Shown here in pieces: positions 13,101 through 22,303 of a stretch of DNA of 26,089 bases; position 1 is the first letter of the stretch, and each line of letters starts with the position of its first letter. The stretch lies in IMG/VR virus record IMGVR_UViG_3300017917_003616, positions 1 to 26,089 of that record, one strand, 5' to 3'. Below the pieces are notes generated by a model. It saw only the letters and a program-made list of their open reading frames with translations, made no database searches and was not told the origin of the DNA. Made by a program: the position numbers and the translations under genes. This stretch comes from a virus.

Positions 13101-16100
13101 TGGCAGATAATATTAAAATAGTAGGTGAAATATTAAACGAACAGCAAGTATCTCGCTATGATGATGCTGACATTAATTTACTTGAATCTCAAACACTCCG
13201 AGAAGATTTTGGTTTAACTGATGATTATATTGAGTATTTTGTTTCTGATGCTGTTGGTAATATTTTAAATACAAACTATACTTATAGAGATTTTAAATCA
13301 CCTAATACATCATATGTTAATCCAAAAAACAATGGATTACCTATTATTGAAATTGACCCTGTTAAGGATTTACAAAATTTAGGATACAGATCAGGAGAAT
13401 TTAAAGTTCAATATAACTTATTTACTAACAAAATCTCAAATCCTAATGCCGAATTATTCTTAAAAGAAATATCGGCAGATAGAACTGAATTGAGAGTAGG
13501 ATCTACTATTTTAACTAATGAACAAATTGAAAGTGGATCTTTAGAACTTATAGATGAATATACTAATTCCCCTTATTTTGTAGATTATCTTTTAAATTTT
13601 AATAATAATATTCAAGCAGTAGTTGTAAATGTTGCTTTAAATAAAGTTGAAAGTGGATATGAAATTTTATTTAAATTATACCAACCACTACCAGACGAAA
13701 TTCAAGAAAAAAATACATTATGGGTAGTTAAAGAAAAAGTAACTCCATATATTTTTGATATTAATCTGGACACATTAATAACCCTAGCTCCTGGTCCTAA
13801 ACTAAGAGGGCCTAACTTTAATATTGATATTCCTAATCAAAATAACGTTGCTACATCATATCAAAACTACACCAGTTTAGTTAACAGTGTACAAAACGTA
13901 TCTACATCTTCATATCAACAATTATTAAGTTTAATTACTTCTCAAAGTATTGATATAAATGTAGATTATACTGATTTTACAAACTTTACCTTCTTTAGCT
14001 CAGCTAAACAAAGAGTTATTAATTTTTATGGTAAAGTAAAACAAATAGAAGATTATAAAAATAATATTTCTGTTTATACTCCTCTTACTTCTAGTAACCC
14101 TAATTTAATTAATGATTTAAACAATACTACTGCCAGTATTAATAATATTATATCTGGATTTGATGGATATGAATACTATTTATATTTTGAATCTAGTTCA
14201 TATGCGTGGCCTAAAACAACATCTACAACTCCATATATCTTAGCAACTACAGCTTCTGCTCAAACGTGGTATAGTGCTCTTACTAGTAGTGCTGGGTTTT
14301 ATGATGACAATAATCAAAATAATTTAGTATTTACCCTTCCTTCATTTATTAAAGATGATGAAGATAATGATCCATATATCACATTTCTTAATATGATTGG
14401 TCATTATTTTGATAATATTTGGATTTTCTTACAAGCAGTAACTGATATTAATCTAGCAAATAACAACCTAGAAAAAGGCGTTTCTAAGGATTTAGTATAC
14501 TATGTGTTACAATCATTGGGAGTAAAATTATACAACCAATACGGCGATTCAGACAATACTAATTTCTTAGTTGGTGCTAGTGGTAGTTCTAATTGGGATA
14601 ATAACTTTACCTCAACTGGTTCTTATTTAAATTCAATACCACGTAAAGATTTACTTGCTGAATCTTATAAACGTATTTACCATAACTTACCACTATTATT
14701 AAAAACAAAAGGTACTACCTACGGTTTACAAACATTAGTATCTACTTTTGGTATTACTGGCAGTACATTACAGATTAAAGAATATGGTGGGGATTTAAAA
14801 AACAATACATTAGACGAATTTAATAATGATAAAATAAGAATTGTACCTAATAGTATAACAGGTAGTGTTTTATCACCACATGTTAGTTTACAATTACAAC
14901 CTACATCATCAACTTCATTTAGAACAAATGATTTACATTATGTAGATATTTCATTCTCACCACAAGATAAAATTGATATATTCACCTCAGCTTCTGTAGT
15001 AGCAACTAATCCTTCTTGGAATGTAGATAATTTTATTGGTGATCCTAGATACCAATACAACAGTTCATACCCAACATTAGAAATTGAACGTACTAAATAC
15101 TTATCACCTCTAACAGCATCTATAGTACCATATACTGGCTCTTCAACAAATGGATTAACTAGTGGATCAATTGGTGCTACTGATTATAATAGCTTTATTC
15201 GCCTAATTCAGTTTTTTGATAATTCATTATTTAAAATGCTGAAAGATTATGTTCCTGCAAGAACAAGCTTATCAACAGGTATTACTATTAGCTCTCCTAT
15301 TTTAGAGAGAAATAAATGGGTTTTCGCAAATCCATCTTCTACCTCTGAAATTGAGGTAGAGGATGGTACTATCGAGGGTCCTTCTATTCAAACTGAATAT
15401 ACTGATCTTTATGAAGGAATTAATTATGATAACAAAGTAGCTTATTATGATGGTAATTTAACAGGTAGTGGAATTAATGTTCATAATTATTTTGCTACAG
15501 CAAATATTAATCCTTATTTATTCAACACAGCTTCATGGAATGCTCAAAATCCAATATCAGAAAGTATTGATCTAAATAAGTTTGCTCATTCTGATTATAA
15601 CGTAATGTTAAATAACGTTTCTAAAAGTTTAACATCACGCAATAGACAAGATATTGAATATATTTTTGGTACAACACAAAGCATTATATCACCAGTTGAG
15701 TTACAAGATTCATATGAGTCTTTAAAAACACATCAACTTTCACGTTATGAAGGCGTAAAATTATCTAGTTTATATTATAACACATATACTAGTGCTTCAT
15801 CTGATTATGTAGGTGATACTTCATTTGGTAAAACAGCTGTAATAGATAAAAATGTAGTTAAGTTAGGTTTATTTTCTGAAATAACAAATAATATATATTT
15901 ACCTAATCGTAATAATGCTATATTAAAATATTTAGTAGATATTGATGGTAATTTAACTGAACTTAATCTTCGTAATACACATTGGGAGGAAATTCAAAAT
16001 ACATTTAAAGCTGGAGATACAGGCAGTATATCACAATTTAATAGTCAACTATACTCTAACCAAAAACCTACTGATGGTGAAAAGATGATATATAATAGTG

Positions 16101-17530
16101 GATATACTTATTCTCCACTTCTATATTTCCCATCTTGCAGTGCTGGTAATAGTAAAATTTCATTCCAAAACCAAGTAAACCAATCAGCTTATTTGGCTAC
16201 TGCTCAAAATTTAAGCTCATCTTACTTTATAAGTGGGAGTACAACATTAGGATATCCTGTAACAATGAGTGCAGGTATAGGAGGTACAAATGCTATTGTT
16301 AATATATTTAATAACCCAATCAATACCCCTTCAACACCAACACAATATTACTTCCCAGGAGCTTTAAACCACTCTCCAACATATTCCGCTTTAGAAACAG
16401 GACAATATAGAATAAATGCTTCTATGGATATGGATATTACTATGTCTTCTGGAAGTCATGCTACTTGGAGTTTAGAAATGTATAGTGGATCTACTTTAAT
16501 AGAAAGTTCACTACAACAAGTATATTTTGGAGACATAACAGGATCCTGCACCAGTTATCTTTTATCTACTTCTAACCTGAGTGATCCTATTGTTTATACA
16601 GTTAATTATACTTCATGTGCTGATGGAACTCCTGCATCTGTACGTTTAACTAGTGGCCTTGTGGGTGGTGTAAGTGTATGTTCTAGAACAAAACCTTATG
16701 TATTTGATAGTAATACTGGTAATCCTGCATTTCCTGGAGCAATTAATGAATCTACTTTCACACCTTGTGATATCTACACTATCCCTGGTAGTACCACCAA
16801 AACCCTAAACTTTAATATTGACAGAGGAAATAATAATTCTAATTATGTTTCTCTTGCAAGTGGTAGTAGAATATCATTTCAATTAAGATTATTAGGTATA
16901 AGTAGCGATAACTACACAGCATCTCTTAATAATGGAGATTTATCTGTTGGATCATTAGCACTAAGCACAGGATACTCTGAAATAAGTTGCCCATTTGTAA
17001 CTAGTGGATCTACATCTAATTCACTTACATTTACACCAGAAGTATCTAGTTTTTATAATAGAAATTATTTATTCGTACCAAACCCATTAACAGGTTCTCA
17101 AAGTAGTTTATATAGTACTTACAAAGATGTAGACTATACATTTAATCCTAAAGAAAATGATATGGTTATTTTATACTTATCTGATAATAGTATATTAGAA
17201 TATGTTATTAATAAAGTAAGTGTAGATTCAACAACAGGACAATTATCTTTATTTTTTAATAAAGAATTATCAACAACAGCAGCAAGTAATTTAGTAAACG
17301 GGACTTATAAAAGATTTTTATTATTATCAAGACAAAAAGATGAAACCAGTGTTATATTGAACTTTATTAAACGTGAAGGTAAATCATCAAATGGATTCTT
17401 AATACCTGAAAATATTAGTCAAACCGTATTGAATAATATTGACGTAATAACTAAAGAAGTAAAGCAAAAAATACTTGGAGACCAGCCAATAATTAATGAC
17501 CTTAACGGTGGAACTTCTTTCGGTCCTTAA
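13100..17530 (+). CDS. very large baseplate/tail structural protein (1476 aa)
   Basis: This is the largest gene in the window. Residues about 1-240 are mixed alpha/beta. Residues about 420-480 contain LPSFIKDDEDNDPYITFLNM and GHYFDNIWIFLQAVTDI, a recognisable phage tail phrase, followed by PRKDLLAESYKRIYHNLPLL and LLKTKGTTYGLQTLVSTFGI (about 514-555). The last third is Ser/Thr/Gly/Asn-rich beta sequence. A segment of about 280 residues near 1013-1290 carries all the Cys I noticed (SCSAG, SCTSY, TSCADGTP, VCSRTKP, TPCDIY) and looks like an inserted beta domain; after it KENDMVILYLSDNSILEYV resumes the helical/beta base. Position after gp25/gp6 suggests a gp7-like wedge periphery protein or fibre base, but no T4 assignment is secure. 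Confidence 0.7.
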   Translation: MADNIKIVGEILNEQQVSRYDDADINLLESQTLREDFGLTDDYIEYFVSDAVGNILNTNYTYRDFKSPNTSYVNPKNNGLPIIEIDPVKDLQNLGYRSGEFKVQYNLFTNKISNPNAELFLKEISADRTELRVGSTILTNEQIESGSLELIDEYTNSPYFVDYLLNFNNNIQAVVVNVALNKVESGYEILFKLYQPLPDEIQEKNTLWVVKEKVTPYIFDINLDTLITLAPGPKLRGPNFNIDIPNQNNVATSYQNYTSLVNSVQNVSTSSYQQLLSLITSQSIDINVDYTDFTNFTFFSSAKQRVINFYGKVKQIEDYKNNISVYTPLTSSNPNLINDLNNTTASINNIISGFDGYEYYLYFESSSYAWPKTTSTTPYILATTASAQTWYSALTSSAGFYDDNNQNNLVFTLPSFIKDDEDNDPYITFLNMIGHYFDNIWIFLQAVTDINLANNNLEKGVSKDLVYYVLQSLGVKLYNQYGDSDNTNFLVGASGSSNWDNNFTSTGSYLNSIPRKDLLAESYKRIYHNLPLLLKTKGTTYGLQTLVSTFGITGSTLQIKEYGGDLKNNTLDEFNNDKIRIVPNSITGSVLSPHVSLQLQPTSSTSFRTNDLHYVDISFSPQDKIDIFTSASVVATNPSWNVDNFIGDPRYQYNSSYPTLEIERTKYLSPLTASIVPYTGSSTNGLTSGSIGATDYNSFIRLIQFFDNSLFKMLKDYVPARTSLSTGITISSPILERNKWVFANPSSTSEIEVEDGTIEGPSIQTEYTDLYEGINYDNKVAYYDGNLTGSGINVHNYFATANINPYLFNTASWNAQNPISESIDLNKFAHSDYNVMLNNVSKSLTSRNRQDIEYIFGTTQSIISPVELQDSYESLKTHQLSRYEGVKLSSLYYNTYTSASSDYVGDTSFGKTAVIDKNVVKLGLFSEITNNIYLPNRNNAILKYLVDIDGNLTELNLRNTHWEEIQNTFKAGDTGSISQFNSQLYSNQKPTDGEKMIYNSGYTYSPLLYFPSCSAGNSKISFQNQVNQSAYLATAQNLSSSYFISGSTTLGYPVTMSAGIGGTNAIVNIFNNPINTPSTPTQYYFPGALNHSPTYSALETGQYRINASMDMDITMSSGSHATWSLEMYSGSTLIESSLQQVYFGDITGSCTSYLLSTSNLSDPIVYTVNYTSCADGTPASVRLTSGLVGGVSVCSRTKPYVFDSNTGNPAFPGAINESTFTPCDIYTIPGSTTKTLNFNIDRGNNNSNYVSLASGSRISFQLRLLGISSDNYTASLNNGDLSVGSLALSTGYSEISCPFVTSGSTSNSLTFTPEVSSFYNRNYLFVPNPLTGSQSSLYSTYKDVDYTFNPKENDMVILYLSDNSILEYVINKVSVDSTTGQLSLFFNKELSTTAASNLVNGTYKRFLLLSRQKDETSVILNFIKREGKSSNGFLIPENISQTVLNNIDVITKEVKQKILGDQPIINDLNGGTSFGP

Positions 17531-17552
17531 TATAATGAAATTTTAATTTAAC

Positions 17553-17560
17553 ATATTTAT
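17553..17560 (+). promoter_or_regulatory. class 2 promoter-like box ATATTTAT
   Basis: CATATTTATTAG in the 53-base gap after the giant gene; the ATG at 17584 is 31 bases from the start of ATATTTAT. It probably starts a fibre transcript. Confidence 0.45.
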
Positions 17561-17583
17561 TAGTATATACAACATAAAGAATT

Positions 17584-18246
17584 ATGGCAATTTTAAATCC
17601 TACAACAGTAACTGTAGATGCAATATTAACCACGAAGGGCCGCGAATTGTTGGCTCGTAATGATGGTTCATTTCAAATTACTCAATTCGCATTAGCTGAT
17701 GATGAAATTGATTATACTCTATATAACCCAAATCATCCATCAGGATCTGCGTTCTATGGTGAAGCAATTGAAAACACTCCTGTGTTAGAAGCTTTCCCTA
17801 ACGAATCACAAATCATGCGTTACAAATTAGTAACTTTACCTCGTGGTACATCTAAATTACCAGTTATTAACCTAGGTTATAACAGTATTATATTACGCCA
17901 GGGTGCTTCATTAACAATTACTCCACAAACCTTAAATTATTTAGGTTCTACAAGTACATTTGAAGCAAACGGATACACAGCTACAATTGCTGATTCTCGT
18001 TTAGTATCTTCATTTACAGGTACAGGTATCACCTCAACAACACCACCTGCAGGATTAAACACAACTACAGGAACTGTATTATCAGTAACTCAAATTGGTA
18101 CTTCATTTACTATAACAGGTACAACAATTAATACATTATTCGGTTCTACTTTAACACAATTATCAACTACAATCACTGTGATTGGTAGAGATAGTGGTGC
18201 AAGAGTTACTATTCCTCTTAATATTCAAAAAGTATCATCAATCTAA
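17584..18246 (+). CDS. tail/fibre structural protein (220 aa)
   Basis: The N-terminal domain reads ILTTKGRELLARNDGSFQIT followed by QFALADDEIDYTLYNP, a phrase typical of structural proteins of Bacteroidetes phages in my recollection. After LPVINLGYNSIILRQG the C-terminal 120 residues are Thr/Ser/Gly-rich beta strands with almost no charge, as in fibre shafts or Ig-like domains. It lies 8 bases before the next fibre-type gene. Probably a fibre base or connector; partner and receptor unknown. Confidence 0.65.
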   Translation: MAILNPTTVTVDAILTTKGRELLARNDGSFQITQFALADDEIDYTLYNPNHPSGSAFYGEAIENTPVLEAFPNESQIMRYKLVTLPRGTSKLPVINLGYNSIILRQGASLTITPQTLNYLGSTSTFEANGYTATIADSRLVSSFTGTGITSTTPPAGLNTTTGTVLSVTQIGTSFTITGTTINTLFGSTLTQLSTTITVIGRDSGARVTIPLNIQKVSSI

Positions 18247-18254
18247 TTTAACAT

Positions 18255-19256
18255 ATGTCATTCTCAAGATATAACACCGAAGATTCAGTAATCAGCTCAG
18301 AAACCGTAGTACGTGGTTTATGGAGTGGAGATGCTAATAGTTTATCTACTTTCTTTACTCAAAGTGGATATACTGAATATTATTTAGATGTATATAATGG
18401 AGACCCCTCATTATCTGGTTCTTCAGTACAGTTTTCAATCCAATATGGTAATTTAAATGGATCTGGATCTAATTTAATAAATCCAAGTGTACCGAACGGA
18501 GGTTATACTCCATCACGTGTGGTATATGGTGAATATAGAAATTTAGTTTTTGGAACTGAAACAACAAATTTTAGCTTTGATAATGGTTTAACAACAGCAA
18601 ATGATATATTTGTAATTAACGTTGCTCGTTCTCGTTATAAAGAATCTTTATTACCAGGTTCATTTAATTTAACTTTAGGAAGTGGTAGTAATACTATTAA
18701 ATTAACTGATGATAGTGGAACTACAAGTTTAACTCGCTTTATTGGTGAAAATAAAGTATTCTACATTATTAGTGGAAGTAATGGCAATGCTTATACCTCA
18801 GCAGCATCCTCTTCTTATTATGGAATGATGTTCCCAGATTTAGATATTATTGTATTAAATGCAACTGCTTCTTCTGTAGTAGATTTAAGAAGTTACTTTG
18901 CACCTTTAACAACAGCCACTTCTTCAGTACAAAACAACCACTTAAAATTATACAATTCAGTTGTAAGTGGATTAGTATCTGGTAGCTTCCAATTAAGATC
19001 ATCTGAAACAGTTTCTTCACGTTATTTCTTTACAAGAGTAAAAAATAGTGAATTTAACTATACTTCAAATCCATCTATTATAGATACAAATGGTAACTTA
19101 TTATACACAACTTTAATTAATAATCCTCAAACATACGTTACAACAGTAGGTATGTATAATGATAATAACGAGTTGTTAGCAGTAGCTAAATTAAGTAAAC
19201 CATTAACAAAAGATTTTACTAAAGAAGCTCTAATTAGAATCAAACTAGACTATTAA
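18255..19256 (+). CDS. tail/fibre structural protein with AVAKL module (333 aa)
   Basis: Starts MSFSRYNTEDSVISSETVVR. Beta-rich Ser/Gly/Asn sequence runs throughout. The C-terminal ~78 residues form a module with NPS, then TYVTTVGMYNDNNELLAVAK, then LSKPL; this module recurs as a stand-alone protein at 23090-23401. It is probably an assembly or attachment domain at the fibre or baseplate. The next gene starts four bases after its stop. Confidence 0.65.
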   Translation: MSFSRYNTEDSVISSETVVRGLWSGDANSLSTFFTQSGYTEYYLDVYNGDPSLSGSSVQFSIQYGNLNGSGSNLINPSVPNGGYTPSRVVYGEYRNLVFGTETTNFSFDNGLTTANDIFVINVARSRYKESLLPGSFNLTLGSGSNTIKLTDDSGTTSLTRFIGENKVFYIISGSNGNAYTSAASSSYYGMMFPDLDIIVLNATASSVVDLRSYFAPLTTATSSVQNNHLKLYNSVVSGLVSGSFQLRSSETVSSRYFFTRVKNSEFNYTSNPSIIDTNGNLLYTTLINNPQTYVTTVGMYNDNNELLAVAKLSKPLTKDFTKEALIRIKLDY

Positions 19257-19259
19257 TGC

Positions 19260-20639
19260 ATGTCTTCATTCAAAAAGTTAAGCAAATCGGACGTTACAGT
19301 AGTACCAAATCATGCTAATAAGCAATGGTTATTAGATTATTGTCCTTATCCTACGTCATCTGAATACTTAACTATTTATAAAGGCACGAATGTTACTGGT
19401 AGTTTTTCTTTAGATGAAGATGTTACTGAGGGTCAATATGAACGGTTAGTTTATTCTCAAATAAATCAGTTATTCTATCAAGACTATACTGCTTCGTTAG
19501 ATACTAGTTCGTTAATGTTTACACTTAACAACTATGAATCTGCTTCTCAACAACGTCCTACTTCATCTTATTTCATATACAATGATAATAAGAATTTAAT
19601 TACATCCTTCCCTACAGGTGCTATGGAGGGAATTCGTGTATTAGCTATTAATCAAGACATTTATGGTAATAAAGTATTACCAAATCATTTTATCTTATCT
19701 TCATCTGCATATTATGTAACTGATGATGGTTTTGGTAATTTATATGATAATGGGTCAACTCATATCGGAAATTTATTTTATGCTCATGGTTTAGGCGTAA
19801 TAACAAACCCAGACTATCAGCTAATGTTTCCTTTACCACCAATAGCTAAAAATGATATTGGATATTTTTCAACAACAGATTCACCAAAAATAATTTCAGC
19901 ATCATCAAATGATTATGCTAGAAGTGGAACTTTAAATACAGGTTCGTTAATATTGTCTGGTAGTACATCAGGAACAAATTATTCTTGGGCTACAGGAAGT
20001 AATGGTACTATTGTTTTAACAACAACAGTTGCAGGTACTTATACCATTTATTATACAATTGGAGCTGATATAGCTGGTTCTTGTGCTGTTCAATTAAGAA
20101 GTAATAAGGCTAAAGTTACAGCTATTGTTACAGGAATAACACCACCAACAACAACTACTAGTACGACAACATCAACAACAACTGTAGCTCCTACTACAAC
20201 AACAAGTACGACTACAACAACAACAACAGCTGAACCTACTACTACCACTACTACAACAACAAGTACGACTACAACAACAACAACAGCTGAACCTACTACT
20301 ACTACTACAAGTACGACTACAACAACAACAACAGCTGAACCTACTACTACAACAACGACTAGTACAACTACATCTACCACTACATCTCCGGATACTTTTT
20401 ACTTAGCTGAGAGATATCAATGTGCATCTCCTGGTCCTGGCTGTACTGGCCCTGTTAGTGGAAGTAATGTTACAGTAGTACTTTCTAATGGAGCATCATC
20501 CACATTAAATTATTTCCATAACCCAGTAACTCCTGATGGTTATGTTTATAAATTAATAAGCACAACAACAGGTCCTGCTAGTATAACAGTAAAAACAGCA
20601 GGATATGGATCTTGTAATGATGCTTGTTTAAATCCCTAG
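19260..20639 (+). CDS. mucin-like fibre/adhesin with poly-threonine stalk (459 aa)
   Basis: Domains in order: residues 1-195, a beta-rich attachment part (QWLLDYCPYPTSSEYLTIYK near the start); 196-294, an Ig-like region (IAKNDIGYFSTTDSPKI, then AGTYTIYYTIGADIAGSC); 295-378, a stalk of almost pure Thr with single Ser and AEP/VAP spacers; 379-459, a small Cys-containing tip (YQCASPGPGCTGP and GSCNDACLNP, four Cys). The stalk resembles mucin-type linkers that are O-glycosylated in other organisms. Three glycosyltransferase genes follow directly. I infer a distal host-binding fibre whose stalk may be glycosylated. There is no signal peptide, as expected for a virion protein. The trinucleotide repeat DNA makes stalk length prone to change. 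Confidence 0.72.
   Translation: MSSFKKLSKSDVTVVPNHANKQWLLDYCPYPTSSEYLTIYKGTNVTGSFSLDEDVTEGQYERLVYSQINQLFYQDYTASLDTSSLMFTLNNYESASQQRPTSSYFIYNDNKNLITSFPTGAMEGIRVLAINQDIYGNKVLPNHFILSSSAYYVTDDGFGNLYDNGSTHIGNLFYAHGLGVITNPDYQLMFPLPPIAKNDIGYFSTTDSPKIISASSNDYARSGTLNTGSLILSGSTSGTNYSWATGSNGTIVLTTTVAGTYTIYYTIGADIAGSCAVQLRSNKAKVTAIVTGITPPTTTTSTTTSTTTVAPTTTTSTTTTTTTAEPTTTTTTTTSTTTTTTTAEPTTTTTSTTTTTTTAEPTTTTTTSTTTSTTTSPDTFYLAERYQCASPGPGCTGPVSGSNVTVVLSNGASSTLNYFHNPVTPDGYVYKLISTTTGPASITVKTAGYGSCNDACLNP
20148..20387 (+). repeat. ACN trinucleotide repeat tract with higher-order 48-57 bp units
   Basis: This tract encodes the Thr-rich stalk. A core starting AAGTACGACTACAACAACAA and running into GCTGAACCTACTACT occurs at 20204, 20261 and 20309 (spacing 57 and 48 bases), with a degenerate copy beginning near 20159. 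Unequal unit lengths in multiples of three point to in-frame slippage or recombination. Confidence 0.9.
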
Positions 20640-20666
20640 GTAACATAAAACAATTATATTATAGTT

Positions 20667-21626
20667 ATGAAAAATTTACGTTATGTTTGTGTTCAACCTC
20701 GCATACTATATTATGCTTGGCAGGTTGAAGTAATGATTAATAATTTTATTAAGCAAGGAATTAATCCAAACAATATTGACATTCTTGTTGCCTGGAATCC
20801 AAACGACGACACTTCAAAACCAGAAAACATAGAAGCATGGAATAAACTTGCTTCGCATTATAGTTCGGTTCGTTTTTTCTTTTATCAAGACACTAGACAA
20901 CAACCTATATACTACATTTCATCTGTACGCCCCAACGTATTAAAACAGCACTTTAAAGCGCATCCTGAATTGGAATCTGAGGCGATTTTCTATCATGATT
21001 GTGATATTGTATTTACTCGTAAGCCTGATTTTAATGCGTTTTTAAATGATAAAATTTGGTATTTAAGTAATACAAATTCATACATTAATTATGATTATAT
21101 CATATCTAAAGGATTAGATGTATATGACAAAATGTGTAAAATAGTTAACATAGATTCTATCATACCTAAGCTAATGAACTCAAATTCAGGTGGTGCTCAA
21201 TATCTAATGAAAAATGTTGATTGGGTATTTTGGGAATTTGTTGAACGGGATAGTGAAAAATTATTTAAAGAAATAACTGAATTAAATAATATTAAAAAAG
21301 CAAATGATCCTAACCACCACGAACTCCAGATTTGGTGTGCTGATATGTGGGCTGTTCTTTGGAATGGATGGATGTTAGGAAATGAAACTAAAGTAGTACC
21401 TGAAATGGATTTTAGTTGGGCTACTGATCCATCTAACAGATGGAATGAAACTCTAATCTATCACAATGCAGGTGCAACTTGTGGTTGTGGTGGTACTTTC
21501 TATAAAGCACTATATATGGATCTATTACCATATAGTTTAAATGCAGAAAAATTTGATAAAGAAAAAAATTGTTATAACTACGTTTTAGAAATAATAGAAA
21601 CAGCCCAAAAATCATGTCTAATTTAA
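20667..21626 (+). CDS. putative GT-A glycosyltransferase with DxD motif (319 aa)
   Basis: EAIFYHDCDIVFTRKPDF holds the DxD metal and nucleotide-sugar motif (Asp111-Cys-Asp113) after a beta strand, as in GT-A folds. Later elements are NSGGAQYL at 173-180, CADMWAVLWNGWMLG at 224-238, VVPEMDFSWATD at 243-254 and IYHNAG at 264-269, the order seen in donor- and acceptor-site loops. The overall layout faintly recalls peptidyl hydroxyproline/serine glycosyltransferases, but this is a weak impression. No membrane segment or signal peptide is present, so it would act in the cytoplasm. It starts 27 bases after the mucin-like fibre gene and overlaps the next glycosyltransferase gene by 13 bases. Confidence 0.75.
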   Translation: MKNLRYVCVQPRILYYAWQVEVMINNFIKQGINPNNIDILVAWNPNDDTSKPENIEAWNKLASHYSSVRFFFYQDTRQQPIYYISSVRPNVLKQHFKAHPELESEAIFYHDCDIVFTRKPDFNAFLNDKIWYLSNTNSYINYDYIISKGLDVYDKMCKIVNIDSIIPKLMNSNSGGAQYLMKNVDWVFWEFVERDSEKLFKEITELNNIKKANDPNHHELQIWCADMWAVLWNGWMLGNETKVVPEMDFSWATDPSNRWNETLIYHNAGATCGCGGTFYKALYMDLLPYSLNAEKFDKEKNCYNYVLEIIETAQKSCLI

Positions 21627-22303
21627 AAGTAGCAGGAATGATGAGATTAGCTGAGGTTGATCAAACAAAAGTAGGTAAAAGATTAATGAAATTATCTATT
21701 CAATCATTAGCAGATAAAGTTTCTCAAATATATTTCCTTCAAATAGGTCTTATTGATAATGATATTATAGAATTTATTAATAATTTGCCTATTAAAATTA
21801 AAATTACTAACCAAACTACTAATTACAATAGTGGGTGGGCATTTAAAAATAATGAAAGCTTAGACGATTTATACCAAACAATAGATAAAAATTTTGACTG
21901 GATACTATACCCAGATGCAGATGATTTACTACCAGAAAATATATTAGAATTATGTGAAAAAGCAGATTTAGAAAATAAAAACACAATACGTTTACATTTT
22001 ATCGAATGCTTTGGTTCAGAAAATAATATTATTGAAATAAAACCAGGATATCCTATAGGTCCTCATTTTAAAGCAATTAAACCATTTGAAGGATTAACAT
22101 TTATTGGTAGTGATGGTTTTAACGAAGCAAAAGGTCCTTTAAATAGATATGAAACTCCATATTGTATAAGACATTTAAGATATGCAAATATAGATAATAT
22201 CAAACAAAGACAAAAAATGAATTATTTTCAATCCTATTTTTTAGAAGAACATAAAACAAAAGAATACAAACCTAATCAAACAATAAATTATTACTATGCA
22301 TAA
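21614..22303 (+). CDS. putative small GT-A glycosyltransferase (229 aa)
   Basis: FDWILYPDADDLLPENIL (about 94-110) contains the Asp-x-Asp-Asp motif (101-104) at the end of a strand, as in family 2-like GT-A enzymes. Upstream, KVSQIYFLQIG and the NQTTNYNSGWAFKNN region fit a nucleotide-binding first half. At 229 residues it is compact and lacks membrane segments. It overlaps the preceding glycosyltransferase by 13 bases and the following one by 8, so the three enzymes are made together. Donor and acceptor are unknown; the preceding fibre is the suggested acceptor only from context. Confidence 0.7.
   Translation: MSNLKVAGMMRLAEVDQTKVGKRLMKLSIQSLADKVSQIYFLQIGLIDNDIIEFINNLPIKIKITNQTTNYNSGWAFKNNESLDDLYQTIDKNFDWILYPDADDLLPENILELCEKADLENKNTIRLHFIECFGSENNIIEIKPGYPIGPHFKAIKPFEGLTFIGSDGFNEAKGPLNRYETPYCIRHLRYANIDNIKQRQKMNYFQSYFLEEHKTKEYKPNQTINYYYA

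Noticed and set aside
20090-20380. Minus-strand ORF of almost pure valine
   Set aside because: It is the reverse complement of the ACN threonine repeat (GTN codons). It has no start context or neighbour on that strand.
20148-20387. CRISPR-like array
   Set aside because: The repeats are in-frame threonine codons with no unique spacers; units overlap and vary in length.
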